NCBI GenBank assembly: GCA_034440635.1
Contig: JAOTON010001028.1
Coordinates: 1,899,501-1,963,500, forward strand
Length of the DNA stretch: 64,000 nt
Direction of reading: 5' to 3'
Source: Lepas anatifera
Lineage: Eukaryota > Arthropoda > Thecostraca > Lepadidae
Shown piece by piece: positions 13,003-24,244 of the stretch (the stretch's first letter is position 1; each line of letters opens with the position of its first letter). The notes under the pieces were generated by a model. It searched no databases, was not told the DNA's origin, and saw only the letters and a program-made list of their open reading frames with translations. The position numbers and the translations under genes were made by a program.

Positions 13003-13212
13003 CGGGGCTCCGTGGTCTATCTGGGCTTGCTGTGGCTGCGGTCGGGCTCCCTGGCATGCTTGCCTGGCATGCTTGCTTGGGTGCGATCCCCTTTAGGGCC
13101 AGCCATACTCGCTGTGTCCGCAAACGGGCCCCTAACGATATTCTCAGGCCCATTTTGACTGCATCCGGGGCCCTATTTCTGGCAGTCTTGGGACCTTTTT
13201 GGTTCCTCTGTG
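13003..13212 (+). repeat. Right flanking direct repeat of the 41-bp array
   Basis: Partner of 9731-9920, with the same landmark order. It carries a small local duplication of CTGGCATGCTTGC. Confidence 0.8.
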
Positions 13213-13500
13213 ACTGCAACCGGGCTCCTTGTATTCTGCCTTGGCCCCTTTTAGTCTGCCCGGGGCCTTTGTAGGTGGTCTGGGCTTTTTGTAGTGTGCC
13301 TGGGTCCTGTGTGGTCTGCCCGGGACCCTGTGGTCTGCCCGCGCCCCTTGTGGGCGGTCTGGGCTCCTTTTAGTCTGCCCGGGCCCTCTGTGGTCTGCTC
13401 GGGCCCCCTGTGGTCTACCCAGCCCCCTGCGGTCTGCCCGGCCCCTTGCAATTTGCCCGGGCTCCTATGGTTTGTCCGTGTCCCTGTGGTCTGCAAGGAA
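13205..13500. repeat. ~20-bp minisatellite, GGTCTGCCCGGGCCCC variant
   Basis: Tandem units of about 20 bp built on GTGGTCTGCCCGGGCCCCCT form a diverged array directly beside the 41-bp array. The shared core CCCCCTG/GGGCC and similar unit length suggest the two arrays are related variants. Confidence 0.8.
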
Positions 13501-13531
13501 CCACAGCACTAGCGGATCCATCGGGGGTAAA

Positions 13532-13578
13532 GGTAAAATCGGGGGATTTGATGCCCTCCCAAATCCCCCGATTTTACC
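13532..13578. repeat. Perfect hairpin, 18-bp arms, 11-nt loop
   Basis: GGTAAAATCGGGGGATTT at 13532-13549 is exactly reverse-complemented at 13561-13578. It lies inside the 8-kb hAT-ended element near degenerate hAT-like ends (CACTAGCGGATCCA at 13507, TGAATCCGCCCCTG ending near 13674). Function unknown; it could be a subterminal foldback of a decayed small element. Confidence 0.8.
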
Positions 13579-14789
13579 GATTTTTACGGATTTTCTTCAA
13601 ACAAAAACCATATGTTTTTCACGATTTGGGGACCCGTTGCCTCCTCCCCCCACCATCGGCCTGAATCCGCCCCTGATTCCACTCCTCCCACTTCGCTGTA
13701 TTCGGGAATCCTTGCTATAATTTCAGGCTCCCTCTAGGCTACCCAGGCCTCCTCTGGCTCTAGCCGGGCTCCTTGCCTTGCTTACGACCCCCCGTAGTTC
13801 ACCACCCCCCCCCACCGTGCGCAGCCGGGCCCCTTCCGATAAGTAATGGTTTAATAAATTGACATGTTTGTTATTTTGGCATCTCTTCGCCGGCACTACT
13901 TTTCTTCATTGATATATTTCTAGGTATTTTTGTCAGAAATGTGCATGATGTTTTCCATTTTTGTTTGTTCTAATGGAATTTTAAATACAGACCAATTTAA
14001 GTCTCTTAAATTTGTCTGTCAAAAAGTGTATCATATCTTGTCGTCAAATCTCGGTAAAATAATGTGCGTCCGCCGGCGAATGGTAGCCTCTTAATTTCCC
14101 GGGCTTGTCAGCGCAGCGCGAAGGAAGCTAAGGCATGCTCTTGGCCTCTTGTCGCATTCGCCGAGGCGAATGATTTGCACAAAGTTTGCCTTGAACAGTA
14201 AAATTGGCATGCTTATGATTCAATCGGCTTGTGTCTACTCTGGAAAAGTTTCGTTAGGCTCTGATTTGGATTTTACGTTTGGGCTTTGCGTGTCAATCCA
14301 AATCGTGCTCCGTTGCGCAGTGTTGAATGGCAAGTGAAGTGATTGTTTGCCACTAGCTCCTGTCGGGCTAAATCCCTAATGAGTGATGATCCCCTGTCCG
14401 GCTCCCCTGATGGCTAAATACCAAGACTTGGAGAATCTTTTGCCCCCTATGGCCGCCAGTGACGTATCTAGAATTTGGGTAAGGGGAGGGAGGGGCAAAG
14501 CCTCAGGGGATAGGGGTGGCACTTAGCCACCCGAAGGGCGCACTTTTCACCCAAAGGGCGACCAATCGTCGCATCCTGGGGGAGGGGAGGGTTTGGGGGC
14601 GGCATTTTGTCCTCAGAGGCTCTTGGGTTTAAGGGGTGGCTGCCCCATTCGCCCCCCCTGGTGGCCACCCCATTCGCCCCGCCCCTGGTGGCTGCAGCCG
14701 GGTCCCTACTCCCAGTAGTTAATACCCTGTGGATGCAGACGGGCCTGCCATGGATGCGGTTCGTGTAACTGCAACCAGCCTCTGCCATG
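13579..14789. other. Interior of 8-kb element, no gene
   Basis: This part mixes AT-rich unique-looking sequence (13840-14450) with a solitary hAT-like left end (CAGTGACGTATCTAG near 14457) and short duplicated CCCCATTCGCCCC strings near 14640-14690. No coding region is supported. Confidence 0.5.
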
Positions 14790-16225
14790 CTTGCCATGCG
14801 GGCCCCTGTGGTATCCCGGGCCCCTATTGGTCTGACCGGGCCCCCTGTGGCCTGTCCGGGCCCCCGTGGTCTGCCCGGGTCCCAGTGTGCAAAGTATGGC
14901 ATTTTCGACGAGATCTCGTCGGTGCGAGTGCCCTTGGAGACAGGAGCGAGTGGTGCGAATTTTATCAGCCTGGTGCGAATTTGCAAGACTGGTGCGAGGA
15001 AGTTGACACTGAAAAAAAGACTGAATAGTTAGGAAGACACAGGAGGGGGCCTTATAAAAAGTCCTTAACTAACTAATAAGAGAGGTAGTATTGCATCGTG
15101 TGGGTAGGAATGTGTCCGTTTTCTCCCTGGTATATGGCAGATTGGTTTGATTTTTTTAGGCTGGTGGTGCGATAATTTTGGATGGCTGGTGCGACTCGTC
15201 TGGCCTGCTGCCATACTTTGCAGACTGGCCGGGTCCCAGTTGGTCTGCACGGACCCCTTGTCTGCTAGTGCCCATTTTGTTCTGATCGAGCCCCTTGTGG
15301 TTTGCCCGGGCCTCCTGTGGTTTTCCCGGAACCCTTTTGGTCTGTCCGGGCCTCTGTGTGGCCTCTGCGGACCCCCTTTTGTCCGTTCGGGGCCCCTTTT
15401 GTCTGCGCGGGCCCTCTGTGGTTTGCCCGAGCCCCTCCCAGTCTGCAAAGTATGGCACTTTTGGCGAGATCTCGTGGTGCAGACACCCTTCAGGTGGTTC
15501 GAACTTTGGAGCAAACAAATGCCCACTTTTGCTGTATGGTGCGAGGGAGCTCAAATCAAACACCCACAGAGGTCTGAAAGGGAGAAACTGGTAAAAACAT
15601 CGAAATTTCCGGGTCAGTGAAATTTCTCACCAGTGCTTGGTGTTAACTTTAGGCTGCTGGTGGTGCGAAAAATCTACAAGGCTGGTGCGGACTCGTCGGG
15701 TCTGCTGCCATACTTTCCAGACTGGGGCCCCTCTGTGGTTAGCCCGGCCCCTGTGTTCTGCTCGGGTCCCTGTGGTCTGCCCGGGTCCTTTCATCTGTCC
15801 AGGCCCCGTGTGGTCTGCCCGGGCCCGCTGCCCAGCCAGCAATTCCGACCGGGCCCAGACCGGGCTGGGCCGGGCTCTGCCCGAGCCCTAAGACTCATAG
15901 CTGAGCCACATAGACTCGGGCTGAGCCCGACATTAGGTCGGGGGATGACAACTTGCCCGAGCGGTAGAGCCCGGTCTTGCTTGACCATGGGCTCTGCCCA
16001 GGCGCAGCGGAGCTGGACCTGGGCTGAGCCCATGTACGCGGGCTCTGCCCAGTCAAAGCCCAGCATATATCGGGCAGAGTCCAGCCAAATTGCTGGCTGT
16101 GTGTGGTCTGCTCGGGCACCTTCTGGGCTTACCGGCGTCCTATGGTTTTCTGGGTTCCTGTGGTCTGCCCGGCCCCTTTGGTGTGCTCAGGCCCTCTGTG
16201 GTCTGTCTGGGCCCCTTGTGGTCTA
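14790..16225 (+). repeat. Direct repeats of ~0.55 kb combining ~20-bp arrays and GGTGCGA motifs
   Basis: Three successive blocks share the order: ~20-bp GGTCTGCCCGGGCCCC array, then (C)AAAGTATGGCA-TTT with GAGATCTCGT, then repeated GGTGCGA strings. Landmarks: GAGATCTCGT at about 14908 and 15464; TGCTGCCATACTTT at about 15207 and 15704. The last block runs into a GCCCGAGCC-rich stretch (15830-16080). No protein is supported; long frames here are repeat by-products. Confidence 0.7.
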
Positions 16226-17121
16226 AGAATATCGTGTAGAAACTGAAGCTGTTGTGTTAGTAGTGTATTTGCAGGAGTTCCTTATTTGTTAGCAGTTTCG
16301 TGCCCCAGGTGGTGTATCCGTGCTCCTTGTTGCCGAAACCGGCCCCCTGCCATGCTTGCGGGCCCCTTGTGGTTTTCCCGGGCAACGTGCGGCCGGTCCC
16401 ATGCCTCCTGGAACATTCGGGGAAAATGGATGGGGCGTGAGAAATTTTAGGCCCCCATTCCTTTTGTACTGATCCTATATGAGGATTGTAAAGGGAAATA
16501 GGCAGTACCACCTATTCATGGTACCCCTTGACCGGTACCCAGTGTTGTAAAATGTCATGAACTGGCAAGGTGAATGGATCAGAAAAAGGTGTCTTGATCA
16601 TGTAACATAAATATCAGTAGGTTCGATTTCCCCGCTGATAAAGGAATTTCGCACTTCGATCTCTACCTTCCATTTGTATCAAATTATTCGCGATAATGCG
16701 ATTTCGTTCCAGGTGTGAATGTTAAAATGGTTGGACAGTATAAACATATGTCGGGTGCACAAAAGCATAAAACAAAGAACATTCAATACTGAGGGGCTGC
16801 TCTGGCAAAACTACCCAAACTTTGTTCATTTTTCAGGTAACCTATGAATCTAGAATCGTCTTGCTAATTTTGCAAACTGTTATAAAATGACCCCGATCAT
16901 ATTTGCATTTAATCTCTAGCAACGTACGCGTCCACTTAAAGTAGTTCATATCACTACTATTTTTGGTACTTTGCAAGCTACGTTCATTTATCGACCGCAA
17001 AAAATTAAAACCCCAATTTAAAACTAACTCGGAAAAGTGCAATGTGTATAGTTTCCAGCAAAACGGTAAAGTAAGGTTGTAATTCCAATCCTTCTTTTCC
17101 TGATCATTGCCATCCTCGGCC
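16226..17121. other. Interior of 8-kb element, no gene called
   Basis: AT-richer, non-repetitive sequence without recognisable coding regions. A minus-strand frame at 16842-17219 overlaps the exon-like ORF that follows and shows no family similarity. Confidence 0.4.
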
Positions 17122-17239
17122 ATGCCACCAGCCGGATCCCGTTTGCTAAAAGACCCTCCAGCATCCATCCCTCCTGCGTCGTCCGGGGCTGATCCCGTTG
17201 TACCTCCGGAGGAGAGCATCCGCGTGGACGACGAAGACG
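17122..17239 (+). CDS. Candidate 5' coding exon with splice donor
   Basis: An ATG at 17122 in context CTCGGCCATGCC opens 39 codons and then meets a consensus splice donor, G|GTAAGT, at 17240. The peptide is proline- and acid-rich (starts MPPAGSRLLKDPP, ends ESIRVDDEDG), an unstructured composition common at the N-terminus of nuclear proteins and some transposases. A pyrimidine-rich acceptor (TTAACCTTTGCAG) ends at 17471, but splicing to it in phase reaches a stop after about three codons, so the second exon is missing, different or decayed. It sits near the right end of the 8-kb hAT-ended element and could be the first exon of its lost transposase or a captured host exon. It is too short to recognise. 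The GTAAGT donor and sharp composition change make it better than background. Confidence 0.33.
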
Positions 17240-17246
17240 GTAAGTA

Positions 17247-17352
17247 GACACCTACTATATACTAATACACCTACTATACACTAATATATATACCTAATAT
17301 ACCTACTACATCTATAATATATACCTAATACACCTACTATATACTAATATCC
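17247..17352. repeat. AT-rich minisatellite
   Basis: Imperfect tandem units of about 19-20 bp based on ACCTACTATATACTAATAC, lying just downstream of the candidate splice donor and so in its putative intron. Confidence 0.85.
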
Positions 17353-17613
17353 TTACATAGTTTGGCAGCTCGTTCAAAAGATTGGGTCTTCTGACTACTT
17401 TTTGGGCTAAATAGTGCAAATCAGGAACAGTGACGAATAGCGCGCTAAAAATTGTTATTTAACCTTTGCAGTCAGTTTTTGACAACGAACGGTCGAAAAT
17501 ACGTTTTTTCGGTCACATTTTCATAAAAAGATACGGGCCCCCATCATGTACGGGCCCCCTTTCGAGCCGGGTGCCCCCAATCGAAAACATAAAGTTGCGC
17601 CCCTGCACTGTGG

Positions 17614-17999
17614 GTAAGATGGACACCCCCTGTTTGGGACGCGCTGACAGCGCCACTACCGGCAAAAGCGTGTAATACGCTTCCTTTTAGCGCACGTCTT
17701 TTGCAGTGCAACGTTGGGTCCGGTGAGCTCTCTAGGTTTTGTACAATTTTCAAAAAACTAAAAACTGTAACTCATGTGTTATTTTCACGATCGAATCCGT
17801 AAGGCCATTGCATGGATGTTTCTAGTGATACTTTGTTGGTATTACGTAATGTGGCTCTTCAAGATGTTAAATTTTGTTCACCGCAGGCGCTGACTGTGTA
17901 ATCACAATGGCGTCCGATTCATGTCCAAGTTTGTTTAGGAAGAGCAAAGTGGAGTAAGACGGACACCACGTGTGGGGCAAGATGGGCATGGTGTTCATG
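17614..17999. other. Unassigned DNA between hAT-ended element and PLE
   Basis: No gene or repeat edge found. GTAAGATGGACACC near 17617 recurs in changed form near 17955 (GTAAGACGGACACC), a possible diverged direct repeat. Confidence 0.4.
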
Positions 18000-18400
18000 G
18001 TACCCCGCACAACAGCATATTTAATTTTATATAATATAAGCTTAAATATATACATTTATTATCTCTTTAACCAACACAGCAGACAGATGAACGCGTTTCG
18101 ACAAAAATTGTCTTCTTCAGCATCTATAGCAGGAGGGATAAGGAGCTCGTCACCAAGACATGCAGCAGTTTCATCGTTTGGATTTTTTGTGCAAAATTAT
18201 CGTGCGACAGAACCATAAATTTACGGTGCCTTAAGGCACCGTTCTTGAGAATGTTCAAATAATGCTTCTTGAATTATTCTATAAAGTATACAAACAAGCT
18301 TCGATATGAGACATATCATTGTTCTAAATAATGTTCTATTTTTATTTTATCATCATTATTGTTATCATTATATAAACTTTTATTATTTCTCTCTCTTTGC
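18000..18400 (-). mobile_element. PLE 3' region
   Basis: Lies downstream of the GIY-YIG stop on the minus strand. It contains, on the minus strand, GAAGAAGACAATTTTTGTCG followed by AAACGCGTT (around 18090-18122), a type of string I associate with PLE 3' ends, then A/T-rich sequence. A perfect 20-bp palindrome (18223-18242) is inside. The exact 3' end is not defined; the left edge is approximate. Confidence 0.45.
18223..18242. repeat. Perfect 20-bp palindrome
   Basis: ACGGTGCCTTAAGGCACCGT is its own reverse complement, centred on TTAA, in the PLE 3' region. As RNA it would form a tight stem; no function is known to me. Confidence 0.9.
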
Positions 18401-19082
18401 TTAACCAACTCCTAATACAGCCGCAGATTTTGCCCATTTCATGAAGCCTGGTCTAATGTTAAAAGTATCATTTTTAGCTATATGTGCTGCTTCTGTAGCT
18501 TTCCTATTATCTTTGTTTTTACAAACTGCTATAATTTTAGCTCTGTTCCAGTTTGGTAGATGATTTGTTTTCATGGAATGTATGACAAATGCACTGAATT
18601 CTGAGTCGTTTCGAAGGTCTCTTCTATGTTCTTTTAATCTTATTTTTAGACCCCTTCCTGTTTCACCTATGTACGATTTCGTACGCGACACGCACGGCAC
18701 CTGGTACACTACACTGTTTGGTTCTGGGTCATCTGAACTTTCTTTTTCGCTACGATGCTACTAAGTTTTTTACTGGAACAAGATGCTACTTTCCAACCCG
18801 TTTCTTCAAGTTTGTTTGCAATAATTTCAGCTGGTTTGGAGTAAAGTATCGTAACACATCGTATCTGTACTTTTTGTTGGATTTCGCGGATCGTTTTCTT
18901 ATATCTAGAGCTTTCTTCTTCATATTTATCAGAAATCCTCTCGGATATTTTAGCTTCGTGAACGAAGTCATAATATGTTATATCTCTTCTTGCAGGTATT
19001 CATCACTACAAATACAGAAGGCCCTAAGAAAAATCCTAATACTACTCCTCGCTTCATCCTGTCACTGTGACCTGAGTAATAA
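18401..19082 (-). pseudogene. Penelope-like element, C-terminal part (linker plus GIY-YIG endonuclease), broken
   Basis: Read on the minus strand this begins with VHYYSGHSDRMKRGVVL, continues with the PLE-type CSDEYLQEEI and KLKYPRGFLINMKKKA blocks, then VYQVPCVSRTKSYIGETGRG and RLKEHRRDL of the GIY-YIG nuclease, and ends AAVLGVG-stop at 18401. PLEs code for RT followed by GIY-YIG; the nuclease nicks target DNA for target-primed reverse transcription. At least two frameshifts lie between 18971 and 19082, so it is decayed. The matching RT half is at 38677-39285 on the same strand. The two were one ORF before the 19.6-kb element inserted at TGTACA (19083-19088). Confidence 0.88.
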
Positions 19083-19088
19083 TGTACA
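19083..19088. repeat. TSD of the 19.6-kb palindromic element (left)
   Basis: TGTACA, repeated at 38671-38676. Keeping one copy joins the PLE halves in a single frame (PTNKECY then VHYYSGHS), the arrangement expected of PLE RTs, so it is a true target duplication. Because TGTACA is itself palindromic, the exact element/TSD border is ambiguous by a few bases. Confidence 0.8.
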
Positions 19089-19469
19089 CCTCCCTGCAAT
19101 TGAATCTGCACACACTAGGTTCGACCAGTTTTCAGCTAATTGCCAACGAACTAAGGCTTACTTGGGCGTGATTCAACCGCCGGAGTGTGCGTTTTAGCCG
19201 CAGGTATCTATTTAATACTCATGCTTACTTGGTAACTTCATAATGAAGATACTATTTACAAAAAAAACGTTTTCGGCCGCTTCCCAGCGGTGCAGGCCTC
19301 CCTGGACTTGACAACGTCTCTGAAATACGACCCTCCTCTGCGCCGAGCCCGGTCACGTGACTACTATGTTGACGTATGGCTGTGCACCCGGCACAATAAC
19401 GCAGCCGTAGTAAATTATACGTGCTGCATACTTCAAGGTCAATGATTGAACCGAGCGGGCTACGGTCAG

Positions 19470-20235
19470 GTGTGAACTAGCCTGGGGCAGGGGATTAGAG
19501 ACATGTTGGGAACAGCTTGGTAGAGTGGGTGTGGGACTGGGCGAAACTCCGAGGCTGACGCCAGCCTGTCGGGGCGCTTGGGCAGAGCGGCGAGTTGGCA
19601 ACAAGGTTGTGACATTGTCTCTTCAGTAGAAGAGCCGGGTTCGAAACCATGCGACTCCGATATTTAAAGAATGGGGTAGAAATGTTTTAACCACTTGAAC
19701 ATTGTAACAGGTTAGCTGTCTAAGATAACAGAACACGAGGCAACATTCCCTCTCCCTAACGTGCTGTCTTTGACGGGGAAACCCTTACAGGAGTACGAAA
19801 ACAACACGGCGTAGCATCTAAATATTCAAGTGTGTTCCATGTATAATGTATGTTTCGTCGAATTGTCATTATTATTTCATTAATAATGAATACGGTCAAC
19901 AGATGGCTAATACCCGCATAAGAACCTCTATAGACTTATCGCTGGTACCGTGTCCTGAAGATAAACCATTCAAGTTCCCTAATTTTCTTGACAACACATA
20001 TGGTTTCCGCTCAAATGACAGCGCAGAACAGCAGTATTCGTGAGTTTTGTGCAACGTTTACAAAATGCAAGAATGTATAAATCTGGGAAAAAGCCAAAAG
20101 GTTAATGTGGTAATTTCACTGGATAGTGTCAGTCACGTCGACGGTTTACTCGTGGAACGAATTATTTTCCAATACTGCAATGTAGCGCAACCCAACGAGA
20201 TTTTGCGAATGGTTTTCTATTGAACAGTAAAATAA
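19470..20235 (+). repeat. Inverted copy of the right part of insertion E
   Basis: Aligns inverted with ~21310-22110 (landmarks: GGTTCGAAACC, CGTTGACCGTATTCAT type strings, GCAACCCAACGAGATTTTGCG). Identity is clearly lower than between the main arms. A tRNA-like B box (GGTTCGAAACC) in it lacks a pairing T-stem, so no tRNA is called. Confidence 0.75.
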
Positions 20236-20719
20236 TTTCCAAATGAGGCATTCAACCTTACTGCTAAAATTGAACAGGTGAACGACACTATACTGAACAC
20301 CAGCACTATGATTGCCAAAAAGCACACCTTAATTGCACATTCCACAAAACACACCAAGTTGAACTCACAACATAAGTCGATTAAAGATACAGAGCTTATG
20401 ATTCTCCAAAAAATAAGAGCTGCCAAATTTAAGAATGCTGAGAGCCATCATATCAAAAAGGAGGCAAGGTTTAGGTTTGCTTAACAACACAAAACTGGCC
20501 GAATATACAAAGTTCTGATTTAATGATACCTGATGCAAACGTATTTCGGTTTTATTTCTACGTTTCATTAGTGATGTGTGTAAACCCATAAAATGCACAA
20601 TTGTGATGAATAGAAACGCATAAGGGTCGGGTGCCATAATTTTGAAAAAAACGCTTCACTGTAACAGGTTTTTCACTTTAACACGCGCAAGGGAGAGGGG
20701 CCTGGCGTCAACGTGGAGT

Positions 20720-22180
20720 GAAGCATTAGAGGGGGTCCTAAAGTGCCCCCTCCTGAGATTCCAGAAACCAAGAGGGCTAGAAAACATCCGTCAATGTGTG
20801 TGTGGAGATGGAGGAGGTGATGGTGATATACGTTATGGTAAAGTTTGATTGACCTAGGTCAATATCTTCAAGATCAAACGAGGTCGTAAAGGTAAAATCC
20901 GGGCCTTGCTGGGGTTCTATTGGGAAATGCTGTGATAATGCGGAAAAAGCCGGAAATACACCAAAAGCAGACTAAAGTCTTAAAGGAAAGGTCCCTCACA
21001 ATGTTCTTTGAAATAATGAGGTCGATGGTCTAGGACGTAACAATATGACATATTCCCAATAATATACAACATAACTGCCACTATAACAGCATTTATAAAT
21101 ATTTCTAATAATAGCCCGCATAAAATATATTCGATGGTCTTGGAAAAGCTAAGGTGCCTGAACCATCATGCGTTCCCACCATACCCACCCTTCTCTAAGT
21201 TTTTGTCTCAGGACAATATTTCATAAGACCCACAGCCTGAAAACAAAGGGCTGTAAACCAAAGTAATTTTTTTACGCGTCGCGTAACGTGGGTTTCCATT
21301 CTGCTTAATTTACCACAATTTACAGTTCAATAGAAAACCATTCGCAGAATCTCGTTGGGCTGCGCTACATTCCAATATATTATCGCTTGGAAAATGATTT
21401 GTTCCACGAGTAAATCGCAACATGTCTGATACAATCCAGTCAAGCTGCCACATTTAAATTTTGGATTTTCCCCAGATCTATCCATTTTTGCATTTTTTAA
21501 ACGTTGCACGCGTTCTCGCGAATACTGCTGCTTCACGCTGCCATTTGAGCGGGAACCATGTGTGTTGTTAAGAAAATTAGGAAACTTTGTACAGTTTATC
21601 TTCATGACACGGTGCCAGCGCTAAGTCTCTTATGCGGAGACTCTTATGACTCTTATGCGGGTTGATGGTTATTAGCCATCCGTTGACCGTATTCATAATG
21701 AAATTAAGTAATCATGACAATTCAACGAAAAGTACAGTATACATGGAACATGCTTAAATATTTAGATACTTTACCGTGTTTTGCTTTTGTGCTACTGTAA
21801 GGGTTTCCCCGTCAAAAACAGTACAGTGGGGAGAGAGGAGGGTACCCTCGTGTTCTGTTATTTTAGGCAGCTAACCCGTTACAATTTTCAGGTGGTTAAA
21901 GCATTTCTACGCGATTCTTTAAATATCGGAGTCGCATGGTTTCGAACCCGGCTCTGCTACTGACGAGACAATGTCATAATCTTATTGCCAACTCAACGCC
22001 CCGCCCAAGCGCCCCGACAGGCTGGCGTCAGCCTCGGAGTTTCGCTAAGTCCCATACCTATTCTTCCGAGCTGCCATAACGTAGATCACCATCACCCCCA
22101 AGCACCTCTTGCCGGGCGTTTTCTAACCCTCTCGGTTTCTGGCATCTCAGGGGGGACTTTAGGATCGCCTCCAATGCTCC
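20720..22180. mobile_element. Insertion E in left arm, ~115-bp TIRs
   Basis: The ends G(A/G)AGCATT(A/G)GAGG are inverted repeats that extend about 115 bp inward (CAGAAACC, GATGGTGAT, TACGTTATGG landmarks). The right arm near 31041-31045 reads straight through, giving the empty site. A clean TSD is not visible: relative to the empty site three bases (GGA) are missing, so the family is left unassigned. The 1.46-kb interior has no recognisable protein. Confidence 0.7.
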
Positions 22181-24244
22181 TACCCGGGGGGCAAAGTGCC
22201 AAAAGCTGTCCGGCGTGTTGTAAAAGGTTGTTGCACAGAAATGAAATCCCTAAAGATTCAGGATCATGACCTTGGGTGGACAACCGATACAGCGCCTACT
22301 CGTTGTCCGCAGGAGGTGCATTTGTCAAAGGATGCACGCGCAAAATCGGCCCTTGCCTCTTGGACTTAAACGGCTTATAACTAAGCTAAAAAGACCGTTG
22401 GTGGCAAAAAACATAATGTTATTTTCAAGCTCAAAATACATTGCTTCTACACATGTCAGTTTCTGTATTCTGGTTTGGTCCTATCACGTCATTTTTGGCA
22501 CGTGCAGCTCCGCGAAAGGGGTGTACGTCAACACCCCTTCTGGCTCAAAACCTGTATCTCTGTATGGGCTAAACGAACAGCCGTGAAACTTTGCACACAT
22601 GCCGCTTAACATGTTCAGTATAATTGCTCAAATTTTTTTTAGACACCTAGAAGAGTTATTGAGGTATGACGTCATATCTGAGCGCGTGCAAATGCACTGT
22701 TTTCAAGCCAATTGGGGAACTTTGTCCGGGATGTTAGCTTCTTGCTTCAGTGCTGGTAAGAACTGATTGGATAAGCAAATAGTTTCAAATGGTATCTTTC
22801 TGATTGAAATCGACCATTGTTCTCCATATTATATAGAAAATTGTGCAATGGGTGTTCTGCCCAATACTCCAGCACGCGCAACATCGCCTGAGGGACATAG
22901 TTACACCCCTTTCAGTTAAACTCAAGTAGATTAAACTCAGTTCAGTTAACAAACACTAAATTTTGCAGATGTAATGCTGCACATGTTTGATATATTAACA
23001 CAACGTTTTGTGAGACTACAATGACTATTGCAAAAGTTATGGCCATTCATCAAAACACACGTATATGCGTGGTCCAATGCAAAATGTAGCGCACTGCAGT
23101 ACCCTTATTGGCAGTGATGTTTGGTAGTAAATTGGTCCGCCTGTAGTTATTATGTGCCGCATCGCAGCTCCCGTCTGAAAACTGAAGAGGTATGCTGTGC
23201 GCCTAAGCATATGTTCCCTGGTATGAACGGTAGCGCGGGGTACCCCCGTGTTTGCCCGGTCTCTTCCATTGTAGCACCAAACCCTAGGAGTTGAGATCAA
23301 AAGATCATTACCCACATTTGACCTTCATAGCCCACGTCCAAAGATACATTACATGCAAATGCCAGACCATGCTTGCTTCTGTCGCTAACTAAGGTGGACT
23401 TTGAACTTGTTTTCCAAAAAAAAGATTACCGAAAGAAATAGCGCGGGAAGCTTGTAAATGGCGAATCACTAACAAACATGAGAAAGACGCCAGCGGACAA
23501 TGCCGACATTGAACATCTTGTCAGTTAGGAAGTAAGACGTTAGGCTTAGAAATGTTGAAATATTTTATTTTCTAGGTCACCTCCAATGGTGTTGTTACTG
23601 AGGCACCGCAAAAAAGTGAATCCACGTGCGCAGGGTTGATGTATTGTATACAAGTCTTACACGAGTAGCTCGAGGTTAGAATGGATTTGAAGCGGTGGAA
23701 TGGTGTGTTTGCTGGTAGACTTTGGGTCCTGAATAGATATTACATTGCGGGACCTGATTAAAGCATCATGATCTATCATATTTTAGCTGCGTTTTTTGTA
23801 GAAAGAGTCTTGGAACCAAGATGCATAGCCTTAACAAATAACGTTTATGTCCTAGCAGCTCTGATGAGCGCAAAAAGGCGACAAAAATGTCACTATTACC
23901 CGAGAAACGAAAGACAGTTGCTCAGCACGCCAGCAAAAAAGGACTCGCAGTGATTTGAGTACAGAATATGCAGGGTGCATTATTTTCCAAGATAACATTG
24001 CAGAAAATTTATGCTAAGTTGAATGGGAGATAAGATCAAACTTCACAAAGGTTCGCCACGGTGACGTTTTTCGAACAATCTGCGATGGCGCATTATCAGG
24101 AAATTGTCAGTCAGAGAAATAAGTGGCATCCCTGATGTCAGAATCGGTATTTTCACGAAAAGAGCTGTCATTATGCTGACAGGAAGCGTCTCTCTGTTAA
24201 TAAAAAAGCAAGTAGATACGCAAGTAAGCTAATCTGAGCCTCCC

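Larger units (their letters stand above)
9605..17605. mobile_element. 8.0-kb element with hAT-type ends, loaded with minisatellites
   Basis: The left end CAGGGGCGCAAGTTT and right end AAAGTTGCGCCCCTG are inverted repeats. Each is bordered by the perfect 8-bp direct repeat CACTGTGG (9597-9604 and 17606-17613). CAGGG termini with an 8-bp TSD are typical of hAT elements. The 8,001-bp interior has no transposase that I recognise. It is mostly CCCCCTG-core tandem repeats of ~20 bp in several variants, including a 3-kb 41-bp array, plus ~0.55-kb direct repeats and one exon-like ORF with a splice donor (17122-17239). Either it is a non-autonomous hAT element that grew by satellite expansion, or its transposase was lost. 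The chance that unrelated ends share a perfect octamer is small. Confidence 0.85.

Noticed and set aside
19585..19665. tRNA-like A box (TGGGCAGAGCGG) and B box (GGTTCGAAACC), repeated inverted near 21940
   Set aside because: The T-stem does not pair (3 of 5) and no acceptor stem forms. At most a degenerate tRNA-derived relic.
23858..23884. Hammerhead-ribozyme-like string CTGATGAGCGCAAAAAGGCG (also mirrored near 26750)
   Set aside because: The conserved GAAA after stem II is absent (ACAAA instead), and I could not pair stems I and III around a GUC-type cleavage site, although PLEs are known to carry hammerheads.
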